Positions 44,990 to 57,400 of a stretch of 64,000 nucleotides of DNA are shown in pieces (position 1 is the first letter of the stretch; each line of letters begins with the position of its first letter). The stretch is from Juglans regia (lineage: Eukaryota > Streptophyta > Magnoliopsida > Fagales > Juglandaceae). The notes under the pieces were generated by a model. The model made no database searches and was not told where the DNA came from. It worked only from the letters and a program-made list of their open reading frames with translations. Location of the stretch: NCBI RefSeq assembly GCF_001411555.2, contig NC_049916.1:3844001-3908000 (forward strand), read 5' to 3'. The position numbers were made by a program, and so were the translations under genes.

Positions 44990-47215
44990 CCTTAATATTC
45001 TCCCGCAATTCAAGCGTTACATGGGCAAGTGTGAGGCTTGATCGTAATTAAAGAAATTTGAGTTGTCGAGAGGGGCTTGGTTAAAATGTCAGCCAGTTGT
45101 TCTTTGCTTGATATAAAGGAGACTTGTAGTGTCTTGACAGCAACTCGTTCATGAACAAAGTGGTAGTCTAATTCCACATGTTTGGTACGAGCATGAAGAA
45201 CAGGGTTAACAGCCACATAAGTAGCTCTTAAATTATCACACCTCAAAATAGGTGAGTCGGTCAAAAAAATGTCTAATTCTTTTAACAATGATTTAAGCGA
45301 GCTATGGTTGCTTGTTTCTTAGGCCCCCATGAAATTAGATGAGAGCCAAAATAGATACAGAAGCCTCATGTGGACTTGTGGTCATTAGGGCATCCAGTCA
45401 GCATCAGAGAATGCAGAGAGTTAAAGGTTGAAGAAGCAAGAAAAATAAAAATAAACCCAATGCTATGTGTTTTGAAGGTATATGAGAATTTGCTTAACAG
45501 TATGCCAGTGGGACTGGCGAGGACAAGGCATGTATTGATAGACCTTGTTTACGGCAAATGATATATCAGGATAGGTGAATGACAAGTATTGAAGACTCCC
45601 TACTACACTTTGGTATAGTTCGGGGTCTTCAAACTTATGTCCATCAAGAGCAGAAAGCCGAACAGAGGTGGCCATAGGGGTTGAAACAGATTTGGCCTTA
45701 TGCATGTTAGTATGTAATAGAATATTAGCGATGCATTTTGACTGAGATAGAAAAAAATCGAAGGACATACGATATACTTCGACCCTTATGAAGTAATGTA
45801 ACAGACCCAAATCTTTGACTGGAAAATACAAACTTAAAGAAGCTATAAAATCAGAGATAACAATAAAGCTTGAACCAGTGGCAATTATGTCATCAACATA
45901 TATCAATAGATAAATGCAATCAGAGTGAGTAATCAGAATAAACACAGAACTATCATAACGAGAACCTTGAAATCCTAAATCAAGCAATTTCTCTGTAAGG
46001 TTTGCAAACCAGGCCCGAGGGGCCTGTTTTAATCCATAAATGAATTTTCTTAACTTACACACATGGTTCAGATGATCAGGATGGAGGAATCCAAGCAATT
46101 GTTTTATGAAAACAGCTTCCTCAAGGTCTCTATGGAGGAATGCGTTCTACACATCTAGTTGGTGAAGTGGCCACTGTTTGGAGACTGCAAAAGAAATAAG
46201 GAGTTGGACAATTACAGGTTTGATAACTGGATTGAAGGTTTCAGAAAAATCTACCTCAGGCTGCTGATGGAAGCCCTTGGCCACAAGCTATGCTTTACGA
46301 CGTTCTCACCTTACACTTGAAACCCAATATATTAGGATTAGAGGAAGGGGGGACAAGTTCCCAAGTCTGATTTTGAATCAAGGCTTGAAACTCAATTTGC
46401 ATAACATACCTCCACTCGAGATATTTTGAAGCTTCAGAGAATGAGGTGGGTTCTTTAGGGATGACACTCGAAGATGAAATAAAGGTAGTTATGGTGGAGG
46501 TGAATGGTCAAAGTGGAGGCCAAGGTATTGTACCACCGATGCACTTTTTTGGATAGTGTATGTGAACCCTTGACGGAGTAATCATGGGATGAAGGGGAGG
46601 CTGAGCAGAAGGTGGAGAAGATGAGGATAGTTCTGGCAGTGAGGAGGAAGGAGTGAGAGTAGAGCTATGGTTTGGGAGGTATGGAGAAATGGCGCTAGAT
46701 GGAGGGGAGTTAGGGTTCTAAGGTGAGGACAGGTCAGTTACACATTTTCGACCGAATATCAACCTTATGATGATTAAAAGACCTTATATTAGACCAACAT
46801 GATAACCCAAAGACACGAAGAAAATGATAATCGGGAGATCGACCCATCAAGATTTCATATGGTGATTTGTGGTTAAGGATCAGAGTGGGCATTCGGTCAA
46901 TGAGGAAAGTGGAGGTTTGGAAAGTGTTGGTCCAATATTTTTGGAGCATGGATGCATGGGAGAGAAGGGAAAGGTTCGTTTCTACAATATGGCGGTGATG
47001 CCTCTCAACACTTCCATATTGTTAATGGGACTAGAGGCAAGTGACCCTATAGATGATGCCATATTTTTTAAAAATATTTCAAAGTAGTCGGAATTCTCCA
47101 CCCCAATCCGTTTGGAATGAAATAACATTTCGAGAAAAGATATTCTTAACATATTGGAGAAATGCCACGATGATTGAGGACACATTGGATTTGGATTGAC
47201 ATATATCATAACAAA
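44990..47215 (-). mobile_element. Ty1/copia retrotransposon, decayed, minus strand
   Basis: From the right on the minus strand come integrase pieces (GVENSDYFEIF, LIDRMPTLILNHKSPYEIL), reverse transcriptase (FIYGLKQAPRAWF, IYVDDIIATGSS, KDLGLLHYFIRVEVY), and RNase H to the end (ILRCDNLRATYVA, KHVELDYHFVHERV, QLADILTKPL). One 211-codon RT frame (45463-46098) is still open and keeps the YVDD catalytic motif. Frameshifts and stops lie between the blocks, and gag and the pre-integrase part are missing past 47215. AT-rich DNA at 44800-44990 may be LTR remnant. Confidence 0.92.
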
Positions 47216-48037
47216 GGTTTTAAATTTAAACTGACTTTACATTTCACCCATTAATTAAATATAATGTGGTGGGTTCATTGAGTATTTATTTTTTAAAATT
47301 ATAGAAAGTGTTTAAGTTAGAAAATTATAGACAATAATCATGATATTAGTCTTTACCTATCACTCTCACATTTTATATTTTAGAATTTGAAACTACAAAA
47401 AAAAAAAAAAAATGTTTTGAATTTTTGGTCATTAGAAGACATTAGATGATCTTAATTTTACATGTTTGTGCACGTTGATTACACGGTCTAACAAGATTAA
47501 TGCATGATATATTCTTTCATGTTTGGTTCGTTCAAAGGAAAGAAAAGGGTGAAGAAAGTTTGAGGAGGTTCCGCCCCACTAAACCACCTACCCCCCGGAA
47601 AAATACATAAAATAAACTAAACCCATTGTCGATGAATATTCTGGTATTGGTTTATATATTCTCTATATATAATTCCGAATTATAAAAAATGTTTTAAGTC
47701 AAAAAATTATATAAAAAAAAAAACTCTCTCATTCCACTGGCCTCGATCATTCAATATCAGTGATAGAGACTGCCACTTTTGAATAGAGATAGATATAACT
47801 TTACAATATTAAATATTGTATGTAGTCAATATAAACTCTAATATTAAATATAATAAATATTACATGTTAAAGTGTAAATTTGCTCAATAGATCAAAATGG
47901 AAGGAAAGAGTCATCCCTAAGCCCATGGAGGTGGTTCGACGACGATGATGTAGTCGATAAACCCAAAATGGTAAATTGGGCATCGATACGATGCTTGAAG
48001 GTTTATCCATGAGAATAGATAATAAATAAGAGTCATG
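47216..48037. other. intergenic, no gene seen
   Basis: No supported frame, repeat boundary or RNA gene. Confidence 0.5.
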
Positions 48038-48262
48038 CTAGAGTGCTACCTAGCTTTGACCACTGGACTTGGACGTGTCTGCTAGTATAAAATCACTTTT
48101 TTATTTTTACATTTTTTAATATATTTAAATATTTTTTAAAATTTAAAAAAATATATCAATACACTAAAAAAAATATTTTCTTAATTATTAAGTAAAAATA
48201 ATAATTTTTTTAAATATATGAGCAGTTAAAATGAGAGAGCAAACTCAGATGGCATACTAGTA
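48038..48262. repeat. MITE family with GCCGCCCC ends, copy 4 (reversed)
   Basis: Read on the complement it begins ctagtatgccatctgag, passes the same AT-rich core and ends aggtagcactctagc. It is the same element in the opposite orientation to the other three. Confidence 0.55.
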
Positions 48263-49691
48263 TTTTCCTAATAAATAAATATATAAAATATAAATAAAGA
48301 GAAACACGGATTTATGTAATTCAGCATAAAAAGTCTACATCCACAGACCATTTAGTGTGAAATCTACTATGATGAGTGGTTTTACAATTTTTCTTTGTCT
48401 CACTAATCTCCCAATACAATAGAGGAAATTGAGAATTTTGGAAGTTGAAGAATATGACATCCTTTTGAGGACAAGAGATTTTTAGAGTTATTGTGCGTAG
48501 TGGAGACCTTCCAAATATGAAGTAATTCCCTTATTTTATAGATATTTTTTTCGTCATTGGAGTAATTAAGTCAACTTACATTATCTCTTCTTGGTCTTAT
48601 CTCTTATTGACTTTATCTATAGGCTTGATTATTGGTCTTACCTCATACTTATTCTTAATTGTTGATTTTATACCCAACATTGCCTATATTTTTCGAGTGG
48701 TAAAACATTTAGTAGAAAATTATTCTAATAGCATCCATGTAAATCCAACTTGCATTATCTTTTTTATCTCTATTTTTTACAGAGAGTGATATTCTCTTAT
48801 GAGAGTTTCTAGAAGTTAAAACAATACCCGTCACAAAGAAATTTGTGTGCGGAAAGGCATATAATAGATATGTAGTTTAACTTGTATTTAGAATTTTTTT
48901 TGTATTAATTAGTCATAACTATAACTTATTTCATGAATGAAATGAAATTTTTTTTTTATAAAATAAAAAAAAAAAAAAATTGCAACAGAGACAATGTTCC
49001 AATCATGGACCTTTTGCACCACATAGAATGTTGTGCATGTGGGGGATGGGGGAGTCGCTCTCACTCCCCCACCAAATCACACAATTCACAGACACAGGAG
49101 CAAGGAGGCATAAGACATGGGTCTTGTGTGTTGGGTCGCCAACTAGTTCCCAAAACACCCACAATGATTGTGAGGTTGCGACAAAGGAATCTTTATCCCC
49201 AGTCCGAATCTTCGTCTTGCACGGTTCAAGTCACTCAACAGTGACAAAAAACAACATAAGTCCTGTCTGCAACACAATGAAAACCTGTCCTCAACATATA
49301 TTTATGACATGTAGGTCATAAATCATGTGGGGGGTTCATCCATCACACTCAATACTACCAAATTTAAGCATATATCTGAGTGCATCTTAAAACACAAGTA
49401 TAATCTAACAAAATGCTTACTAAACACGAATCGATTAATAAAGAATGATGGTTACATGCGTTGTAATAAGATGATGATACCACGCCATTCATACTCCGGG
49501 TATATCCAATCATTTTCTTAACCTATAACACCTAGAATTATTTTATTCTTTCGTCAGTGTGTAGAGCACACCATTTACATTTATTAAATAATTTTAATTG
49601 CATGACGTGCTATAATAGGATGAAAATACTATGCCATTGGTACTCTTGGAGCATCAAATCATTTTTCTAACCTAATAGCTATAAAATCTAA
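48263..49691. other. intergenic, no gene seen; old duplication
   Basis: A G-rich/C-rich palindromic patch (gggggagtcgctctcactcccc) lies near 49045-49070. Two diverged copies of a ~90-bp phrase lie near 49460-49550 and 49605-49695 (gatgataccacgccattc / gaaaatactatgccattg). Overlapping plus-strand frames at 48933-49321 are not recognisable. Confidence 0.4.
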
Positions 49692-50092
49692 GGGCTTGTT
49701 TGGTAAGTAGGATGAGATGAAAATTTTATGAATAGTAGTAAAATGATTTTTGAATAATAGCGAAATGGTTTTAGTTAAGATATTTTATTGATTTTGAGAA
49801 AGGAAAGAGAAGAAAGTTAAATAAAAATATTATAAAGTTAAAAATATTATTAAAATATAATTTTTTTTATAAGTAATATAATTTTTATTTTGAAATTTGA
49901 AAAAATAGTATTATTTTTTATATTTGTTTGAAATCTTGGAAAAATTGTAATGATTAGGTAATTGTTCGATGAAAAAGTTAAAAATTTGAAATTGAAAAGT
50001 ATTTGTATTTAAGTAATATTTGCGGAGAAAATTATGAGAAGTTTTGAAATGAGACGAGATGATCTCACTTCCCAAACAATCATAGACAAGTT
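49692..50092. repeat. dispersed GTTTGG-ended MITE copy
   Basis: The ends are gggcttgtttggtaagtagg and, inverted, cttcccaaacaatcatag. Just inside each are gatgagatgaaaat and gagacgagatgatct. Confidence 0.65.
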
Positions 50093-50149
50093 TTAAATGG
50101 AAGACATTTTTGTAAAATAATTATTATGCTAAAGAGAAATTCTATTTAC

Positions 50150-50312
50150 AGTCCTCAAATAGAGATTGTATGTGCAAACCTTTCATTAAATGAAAAAAAT
50201 ATAATTTTTAGAAGGATATTATTGTAATTTTAAAAAATTTTAAAAATAAAATTGATTAAATTTATATATATACAATCATCAAATAGAGACTGTACGTAGC
50301 ATTGCTTTATGC
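50150..50312. repeat. MITE with gatgctacatac-type ends
   Basis: Inverted ends: ttacagtcctcaaatagaga on the left, and on the right tctctatttgatgattgta read in complement. The core is AT-rich. Related to 19613-19745. Confidence 0.5.
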
Positions 50313-50364
50313 TAAAACGTTCTATATATAACTTTTTTATCTGTTCTTTCTTTTATGATTTTGT

Positions 50365-50620
50365 CTATTCTGGGCCTGTGCCCGCAACGAATTTGATGGG
50401 CTGATTTATAAGCATATGAATCGCAAGTCTCTTAACGACATTGGAAGTCACACAATTGCTTAAAATCCTCAGTATACTATTATTTCATGTCCTTTTTCTA
50501 GCATAAACACGAAGAGAGAGAGAGAACTTTACCTGTTCTTTGGGCCTCTTCTCTCTCATTTATGATTTTCTTCTTTTCGGGCCTGAGCCCATTATTATTA
50601 CTAATGGGCTCACTAAACTT
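50365..50620 (+). promoter_or_regulatory. duplicated GGGCC-rich block upstream of the SET gene
   Basis: Two related blocks share tatgattttgtctattctgg / tatgattttcttcttttcgg, each followed by GGGCCTG, a nearby GCCC, and later gggct. TGGGCC/GGCCCA words are TCP-type site II elements typical of housekeeping promoters. They lie 0.8-1.1 kb before the start codon, so a promoter role is uncertain. Confidence 0.3.
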
Positions 50621-51436
50621 CCACATTTCAGATTGTAAAACCAGTAAAATCTAGAAAATGTGGGTCCTCCCCTATCTACTATCTATGAATTAAAATGAAA
50701 AATAAATAGTTAATTAACCTGATTTAAGAAGATGCATTATTCATTGAGTAATAATATAGATATAAAAAAAATTTATAACTCCTTTCTAAACAATTGTTAT
50801 GAACTAATTAATAGTGTTATGTTGATTTATGGTAAAATGTCTCCTTATTATTGTAATTTGAATTAATTTTAAAATTAATATTTGGATTTTCGCATTTTTA
50901 TAAACCTAATATTTAGTTTCTCACTCTCACAAATTTTATAGTCAAACTTTAAAAAATTTGTAATTAAGTTTAACTTTTGAAAAATGAATATCTTTTTTTA
51001 ATTCACGCGTGGTATCAATTATTGATACCACGTTAGCCAATTAAAAATTGACATATGTTATATTAATGAAAATTTTTTCTCATCAGTCACTAATTATTAT
51101 TTTACATTTCACATTTTATGAAAAATACTTTTACATTTTATAAAAAAAATTATGAGTATAGAATGTGAAAATAAATAGTGATTGATATATAAAATTTATT
51201 TATATTAATTTAATGTGATAATCTTTAAGATAAATTGACAAAAATATTTAATTACAAATATTTTAAAATTTACAAAAATAAAAAAAATTAGTTATTTGTT
51301 TTCTAAAAATGTGAAAATCCTTGCAAATAACCCTTCTAATCTTATTTGATTCTACCGTCGTGTTTGCCGTTTGGAGAGAGAGAACAGAACAGAAAAGTGA
51401 CGCATTCTTGTCCATAGAGAATGCGAGGGCGTAAGC

Positions 51437-54400
51437 ATGGAGGAGTTGCAGAGTGCGCTTAAAGAATGGGATCTAATCGTTTCTACTCTCCCAGAGAAAG
51501 GGCGGTGCCTTTTAACAACCAGAGATTTCTATCCAGGTCTCTCTCTCCCTCCCCCAAAGTTTCTTTATCTCTATCTTAGACAATTTGTAGCTTCCTTCGG
51601 CCGCATAAAAGCGAAGCTCCCGAGTTCGGAGACGTACTAAATTGAGTGTTCTTTTTAATAAAACAGTGAGGACATAACAAATGTTTGGTATATACTACCT
51701 TAACTAAACTAAGTTCAGCTTTATCATTTCAGGGGAAGTAATTATAAGCCAAGAGCCTTACGTCTGCGTTCCAAACAAGTCCTCAGGTGACCGGAGATGT
51801 GATGGATGCTTCACATCAAGTAACCTTAGGAAGTGCTCAGCTTGTCATGTTGTATGGTACTGTGGTAGCACATGCCAGGTATTTGTAATAATGTGGATAT
51901 ACCGTGCAGCTTCATGTCCAGTCAAATGTTGTTGTTTTCTCCTGTCATCTTTATAATCGGATAGCTTGTTTTAATCCGTGAAGATAGCCAATGGAGAAAT
52001 TTTAAACTTCATAAAGAAATGGTAATTGGATACTCTCTGCTTTTTTTTTTTTTTTATATGTATATTTTTAAATTCTCCAAATATCATTGGGTTCACCTTC
52101 TTTGTGCTCGGTACGAGTAACAATTTGTTAAGATCCAAAAATGAAGATAAAATAGTTAAAAATTGGAGAGGTTTATTCCGTTAACATGATTCATATATTC
52201 TCTGAAAGTTGCATATAGAGCGAGTTCAGCATTTAGAAAATATAAGTAATTGGATTAAACGTATATACTTCCTGTCGTCCATTCATTGGCTTTATGCTTT
52301 GCGATTTTCAGAAGTTGGACTGGAAGTTGCATCGTCTTGAATGCCAAGCTCTGTCAAGGCTTGACATGGACAAGAGAAAATCTGTCACGCCTTCCATACG
52401 TCTGATGGTGAAACTCTACCTTCGGAGAAAACTGGAAAGTGAGAAGGTAAGAAATTAGTATTCTTTTTATTTTCAACTTCAATGTTATTATTAATTAGGT
52501 GGATAGTTATTAGACGTCATGTTTCTGTACAAGCTAACAACTTAAAAGCGAAGACTAATTTTTGTCAGTGATCATTGAAGCCAAAATATCTTACAGGAGG
52601 TCACTGCCTTTCTGGTTTGCATTCATTGAAGCTAAGATCTTATAGATGGTTGGAGTCTAAAATGGGCTAGGCTTGTTTAGATAAAACCTTGAGATTGGCT
52701 CAAGTTCGAGCTGCTAACCCATTGTTAAAAAAATTGTATTTTACCTGCCAACATTTAAACAATGGTGGCCAGAATCCCCCATCATTTCCCCCCAGTTTCC
52801 ATCCATCCCCACCCCAAAAAAAAAAGTTTCAATATTCATATTTCACCCTCATCGTCTCTCTCTACTTCTCATTTACTCTGTCTTATCTTGTGATACTACT
52901 CACCTCTCTTGGGTGATAGAGATGGTTTAAAGGGGGATGGTTGTTGGGGCTTTAATTATGATAAAGATGGTGGCTAAAAATTTGGGGTTAATGAATGGCC
53001 TCTGGTTTTGATGATATGGGTATTGTACTCTGGTTTGTAATTTTCGTCTTGAATGAGAAAGACTGTGGAAGTCTTAGGCTTAGGTTTGATGGTTTTAGTA
53101 TTTGAAGAGCTGTGGTGATTGGAGTTTTGAATCGAAGATGTTGGGTTTGAAGATACCGTGAAGAATGAAGACAATGTTTTCTATGTGGTGAAAGGTGGCA
53201 ATTTGGGGAAGAATGGTGGTAGTGGGTGGCAGATTAGGGTAGGTTGCCTAGAAATTTGGGGAAGATCAATGAGACTGGGAGAGTAATGGGGGTGATGGTT
53301 GGAGCTAATGGATTTTATAAACCGCATTTTGGCTAACTAAAATGATCAAACCATTAGTGTCTAACATATAATTAACCCCAATCCACTTCTACAAAAACCT
53401 CCAATCTATTCTAATGGTTGGCAAGACTTTGAAATAGCTTTGTACTTATTTTTGTGTCAGAGATGGGGATGTTCTTCTTCATGATGGATTAAAAGGAGAT
53501 CTAGAAGGGTTGGGTACCCCGTTTTCTCTATAAATCTCTCTGTACTTTGCTTGTGGTGCTGTCAACTAATATTATAAAAATTGTAGAAGGTGAATAACAC
53601 TGGTTTCTGGAATTCCAAAAGACTTGGTTGTTAATTCTTTTTATCAAACTTCTTCAACACATTTGAATATCGTCTCCTAGTTAGTCCTTTTGAATTGAGT
53701 TTTTGCCTACTAAGAAGCTGAATGCAGAATACTTAATTACTCGAGCCATAAACTGTATAACTTGTTTTGCTGCTAGGTTATCCCTACTACCGCTACAAAC
53801 AATTACAACTTGGTGGAGGCACTGGTGGCTCGTATCCATCCCTATTCTACTCTTTGCTTTTAGTGTGCTCCATTTATGGGTTATTTCAATTGTTATATTT
53901 CCCCAAATTGTTTCATTTAACTTCCATTTTTCTGAAGACATGTCTGACATTGATGAGAAGCAGTTGGTGCTGTATGCTCAGATGGCTAACCTTGTCAACT
54001 TGATACTTCAGTGGCCTGAGATCAACATGAAGCAGATAGCTGAAAACTTTTCCAAGGTCTTCTAAATAAATAGTTTTTTTTAACAGTATAAATAATTTGA
54101 GTTCATATCTTAATAATTATTTTGCAGTTGAAGTTTAACAATTTCATGCCCCCTCATGTCTTTCATACCATTTCCCCCTTTTAAGTAAGTATTTGGTAGT
54201 CCCTTGGACTTCTTTCTTAAGGCTACATTCTGATGGCTACCGTATTATTTGAACCTTGCTTTATCAACTGCCAAAGAGGAAAAAAAAAAAGAAGAAGAAG
54301 AAGAAGAAGAAGAAGAAGAAGAAGAAGAGAGGGGAATGTTAACTGTTATGGAAAAGTTGAGAGTTCTGAAAGCATAATGGAAGTATCCAAGTGTGCTGTG

Positions 54401-57400
54401 AGCTTGATGGGTACCTAGTCCATTCACTCATGCGAATAACATGGATTGTTTTAATTCATTGCTAGAAAACTTTTGTAATGAGTCATCTGCAAATTGCACT
54501 ATCTGTTGTTATTTCCAAATATTTATCATGGGGGACCCAGTTTTTACATATCCCACTGCAACAAGATTTCTGAATAATATTCATCTCCATGGGGAAGACT
54601 GATTTTCTGGTACAATATAACTTTTATTTCTGATACTTATTCAATACAGTTTGCATGCAATGCACATACAATTTGTGATGGTGAACTAAGACCCTTGGGG
54701 ACCGGATTGTACCCTGTCATTTCCATTGTTAACCATAGGTAACTACTTTCGTGCATTGATATTTTCTGACTTTCATCAGCTTTCTGTGAGTCTGCTAATG
54801 GTTATGGTACTGTAGCTGCTTGCCCAATTCTGTTTTAGTGTTTGAAGGAAGGTTGGCTGTTGTACGTGCTGTACAACATATACCCCAAGGAGCTGAGGTA
54901 TATATGCTCTATAAAAGTTCTTGGTCTTTATGTTTAGCTAAATAAAAGTTTTGTTCAATATTTGACATGGAGGACTCAAATCTTTCTTTTAATACACTCT
55001 TCTACTGGATAACTTCCTAATTCTGTTTCTCTAGTTTTAACTTTCATAATTTTCTCAGCCTCTTAACTTTTTCTGGCTTGGTGTATCTGATGTATACTCC
55101 GTGTACTTTGATAGTACATTTTTTTTATTATTAGTAAGAGTTACGTTGTTTATCAAGAAAAGCATTAGACATGTTAAGAGATACTTTAGATTATAGGGGT
55201 AATAAACCCGGGTGTTGTTTGTTATCCATGTATAACTATTCAATCTCCAAAAAGGTCCATGCTCATAGTTGACACGAGCTTGAGCCAAGATTTAGTTTCC
55301 TTTCAATTTTTTTGTTCTATATTGTTCCTGGTTTTTTATGGATATACTGCTCGATTGAATCTAAGTACTGACTAATTTTTTTGTAACCTTTTACTTTGAT
55401 CTGCTGTAAGCTTTCTCCAGTAGCCTGGACGCGTGCACACACAAATGTATGTGTAAATACGTATATCCATAAGTATTTTTTTGAAGAACCATACTTTCAC
55501 TTAAAGATGAATCTGAAAGAACACCAAGAGGTACTTCTGGTGTAAATTGGTCCTGGCACCATGGTGGCAATCTTGGATTCAAGAATCCATTTAATGCATA
55601 GAAATTAACTCTCATATCAAATTGATATCAGGAAGATGTTGTGAAGTAGTGAAAATAGCAGTGAATGAACCATGACAAATTATATTTAGAACTATATGGC
55701 ATACTATAGAATGAATTTGAACAGGATAAAGGGAGAAGCGTGCTTTGAGTGAAACAAAAATAGATTTGAGTTCCTTACTAAGTAACTTGTTATGCAGGAA
55801 CAGTTTGTCATCAATTTGTGAAGGAGAAAGGGAGAAGCCTTTGAGTGGCAAAAAAAATACATTTGTGTTACTTGCAAAGTAATTTGTTATGCAGGAACAG
55901 TTTGCCATATCTTTTTCTGATGTAACATATAATTAGTTGTATAGGATAATTTTAAAACTGCACTTAATGAGAAAACCAATTTTTTTTTTATTAGTAATAA
56001 ATTTTATTAGAAAAATAGGAAATATATGCATACAAACAGTAAACGGAGAATCCTTTGGAAAGAAAGTATATATAGAGGGATAGAACATTGGCACAACCTG
56101 AAGATAACTCATATGACAACTACACAAGTAACGATTTTAGCTTAAGAACTAATAACTCAATCCATAAAATGTACAGTAGTACATCTTTATCCATATGGTC
56201 CATGTTAGACAAAGGAGGGCTTACTTTCCATATAGAACTCTTTCTTTGCCTTACAAGGAGAACTTTCCAACTGAAGTGCAATTCAACTACTTTCTGAGGC
56301 ATTACCCATAAAAATGCTCATATGCTTAACAACTTCATCCACAAAACCCACTCATGCCTTTTTGTTGGCCTTTTTTACTTTTGTGTCTTTACTCTCTCAT
56401 AAGCCTTCATGATGGTGTCTATAATTCTTTGATGTTAATTCAATTGCTTTGGATGGTATGAAGTTATCTCATAACCTTTTCCTTCATGTCAAGTGAAATA
56501 TGTTTGTTATGGTTCTATTTTGTAAGGTGTTGATTAGTTACATTGAAACTGCTGGAAGCACAATGACTCGGCAGAAGGCTTTGACAGAACAGTACCTTTT
56601 CACCTGTACTTGTCCCCGCTGCATAAAAGCGGTACCTGCTAACATTTTGTTCTTAGGATTTTCTTTTTATTTCTGAACTTACAGCATTATACTTTATATT
56701 GGAAAACCAGATCTACTGCTGGTTAATTGAGCTAATTTTGTATTGAAGGGTCAGTCTGATGATATCCAGGAAAGTGCGCTTCTAGAAGGTTATCGGTGCA
56801 AGGATGATCAATGCAATGGTTTCCTGCTCCGCAGTTCTGGTATGCGATTTTCTGCAATCAATGAATCAGATTATTATAAAAGAAAAGTTCAGCTTGTTGG
56901 CCAAAGTTCCTATTTTGGGTCTTTTGCTATTTGGATATGCAGATGGAGAAGGATTTATATGCCAACATTGTGGAGTTGTTAGGGACAAGGAAGAGATAAG
57001 AAAGATTGCGAGTGAAGTAAAATCAATGTTAGACACGGTTCTTATGTCTTCATCGGCTGGCAGTATCCTTCTCAGTTGTTTGCACTGGGACTTAGCATTT
57101 TCCAGAGGCAATTTGATAATTTAATTCTGCAATTAATCTTCTTCAATTTCTCTCCACCATCACGATATAAATTGTTCAGTCTTTTATTGAGGAAGAGTTT
57201 GTCTATGACTGAGTTTAGATCATCAGGAGACTTTTTGGATGTATCAGAAGATTGAGACTCTCCAAAGGAAATTGTCCCATCCTTTCTCAATCAGTTTGAT
57301 GCAAACTCGTGAAAAGCTTTTAAAGGTAGCCTTTAAATTTTTCCTTGACTTTTAATTCTTCTCTTATTTTGAGCTATATGGAGCTCAATGTTACTGGCAC

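Noticed and set aside
49040..49075. G-run/C-run palindrome as a possible structured RNA or terminator
   Set aside because: A short isolated inverted repeat with no gene or conserved context.
48933..49321. Two overlapping plus-strand frames of about 100 codons
   Set aside because: There is no recognisable family, the composition is irregular, and no splice or start context supports them.
53703..54065. 120-codon frame starting MPTKKLN
   Set aside because: It mixes intron and exon. The true exons are 53777-53831 (another frame) and 53938-54056.
54245..54427. Minus-strand frame with a long serine run
   Set aside because: It is only the complement of the GAA microsatellite inside intron 5 of the SET gene.
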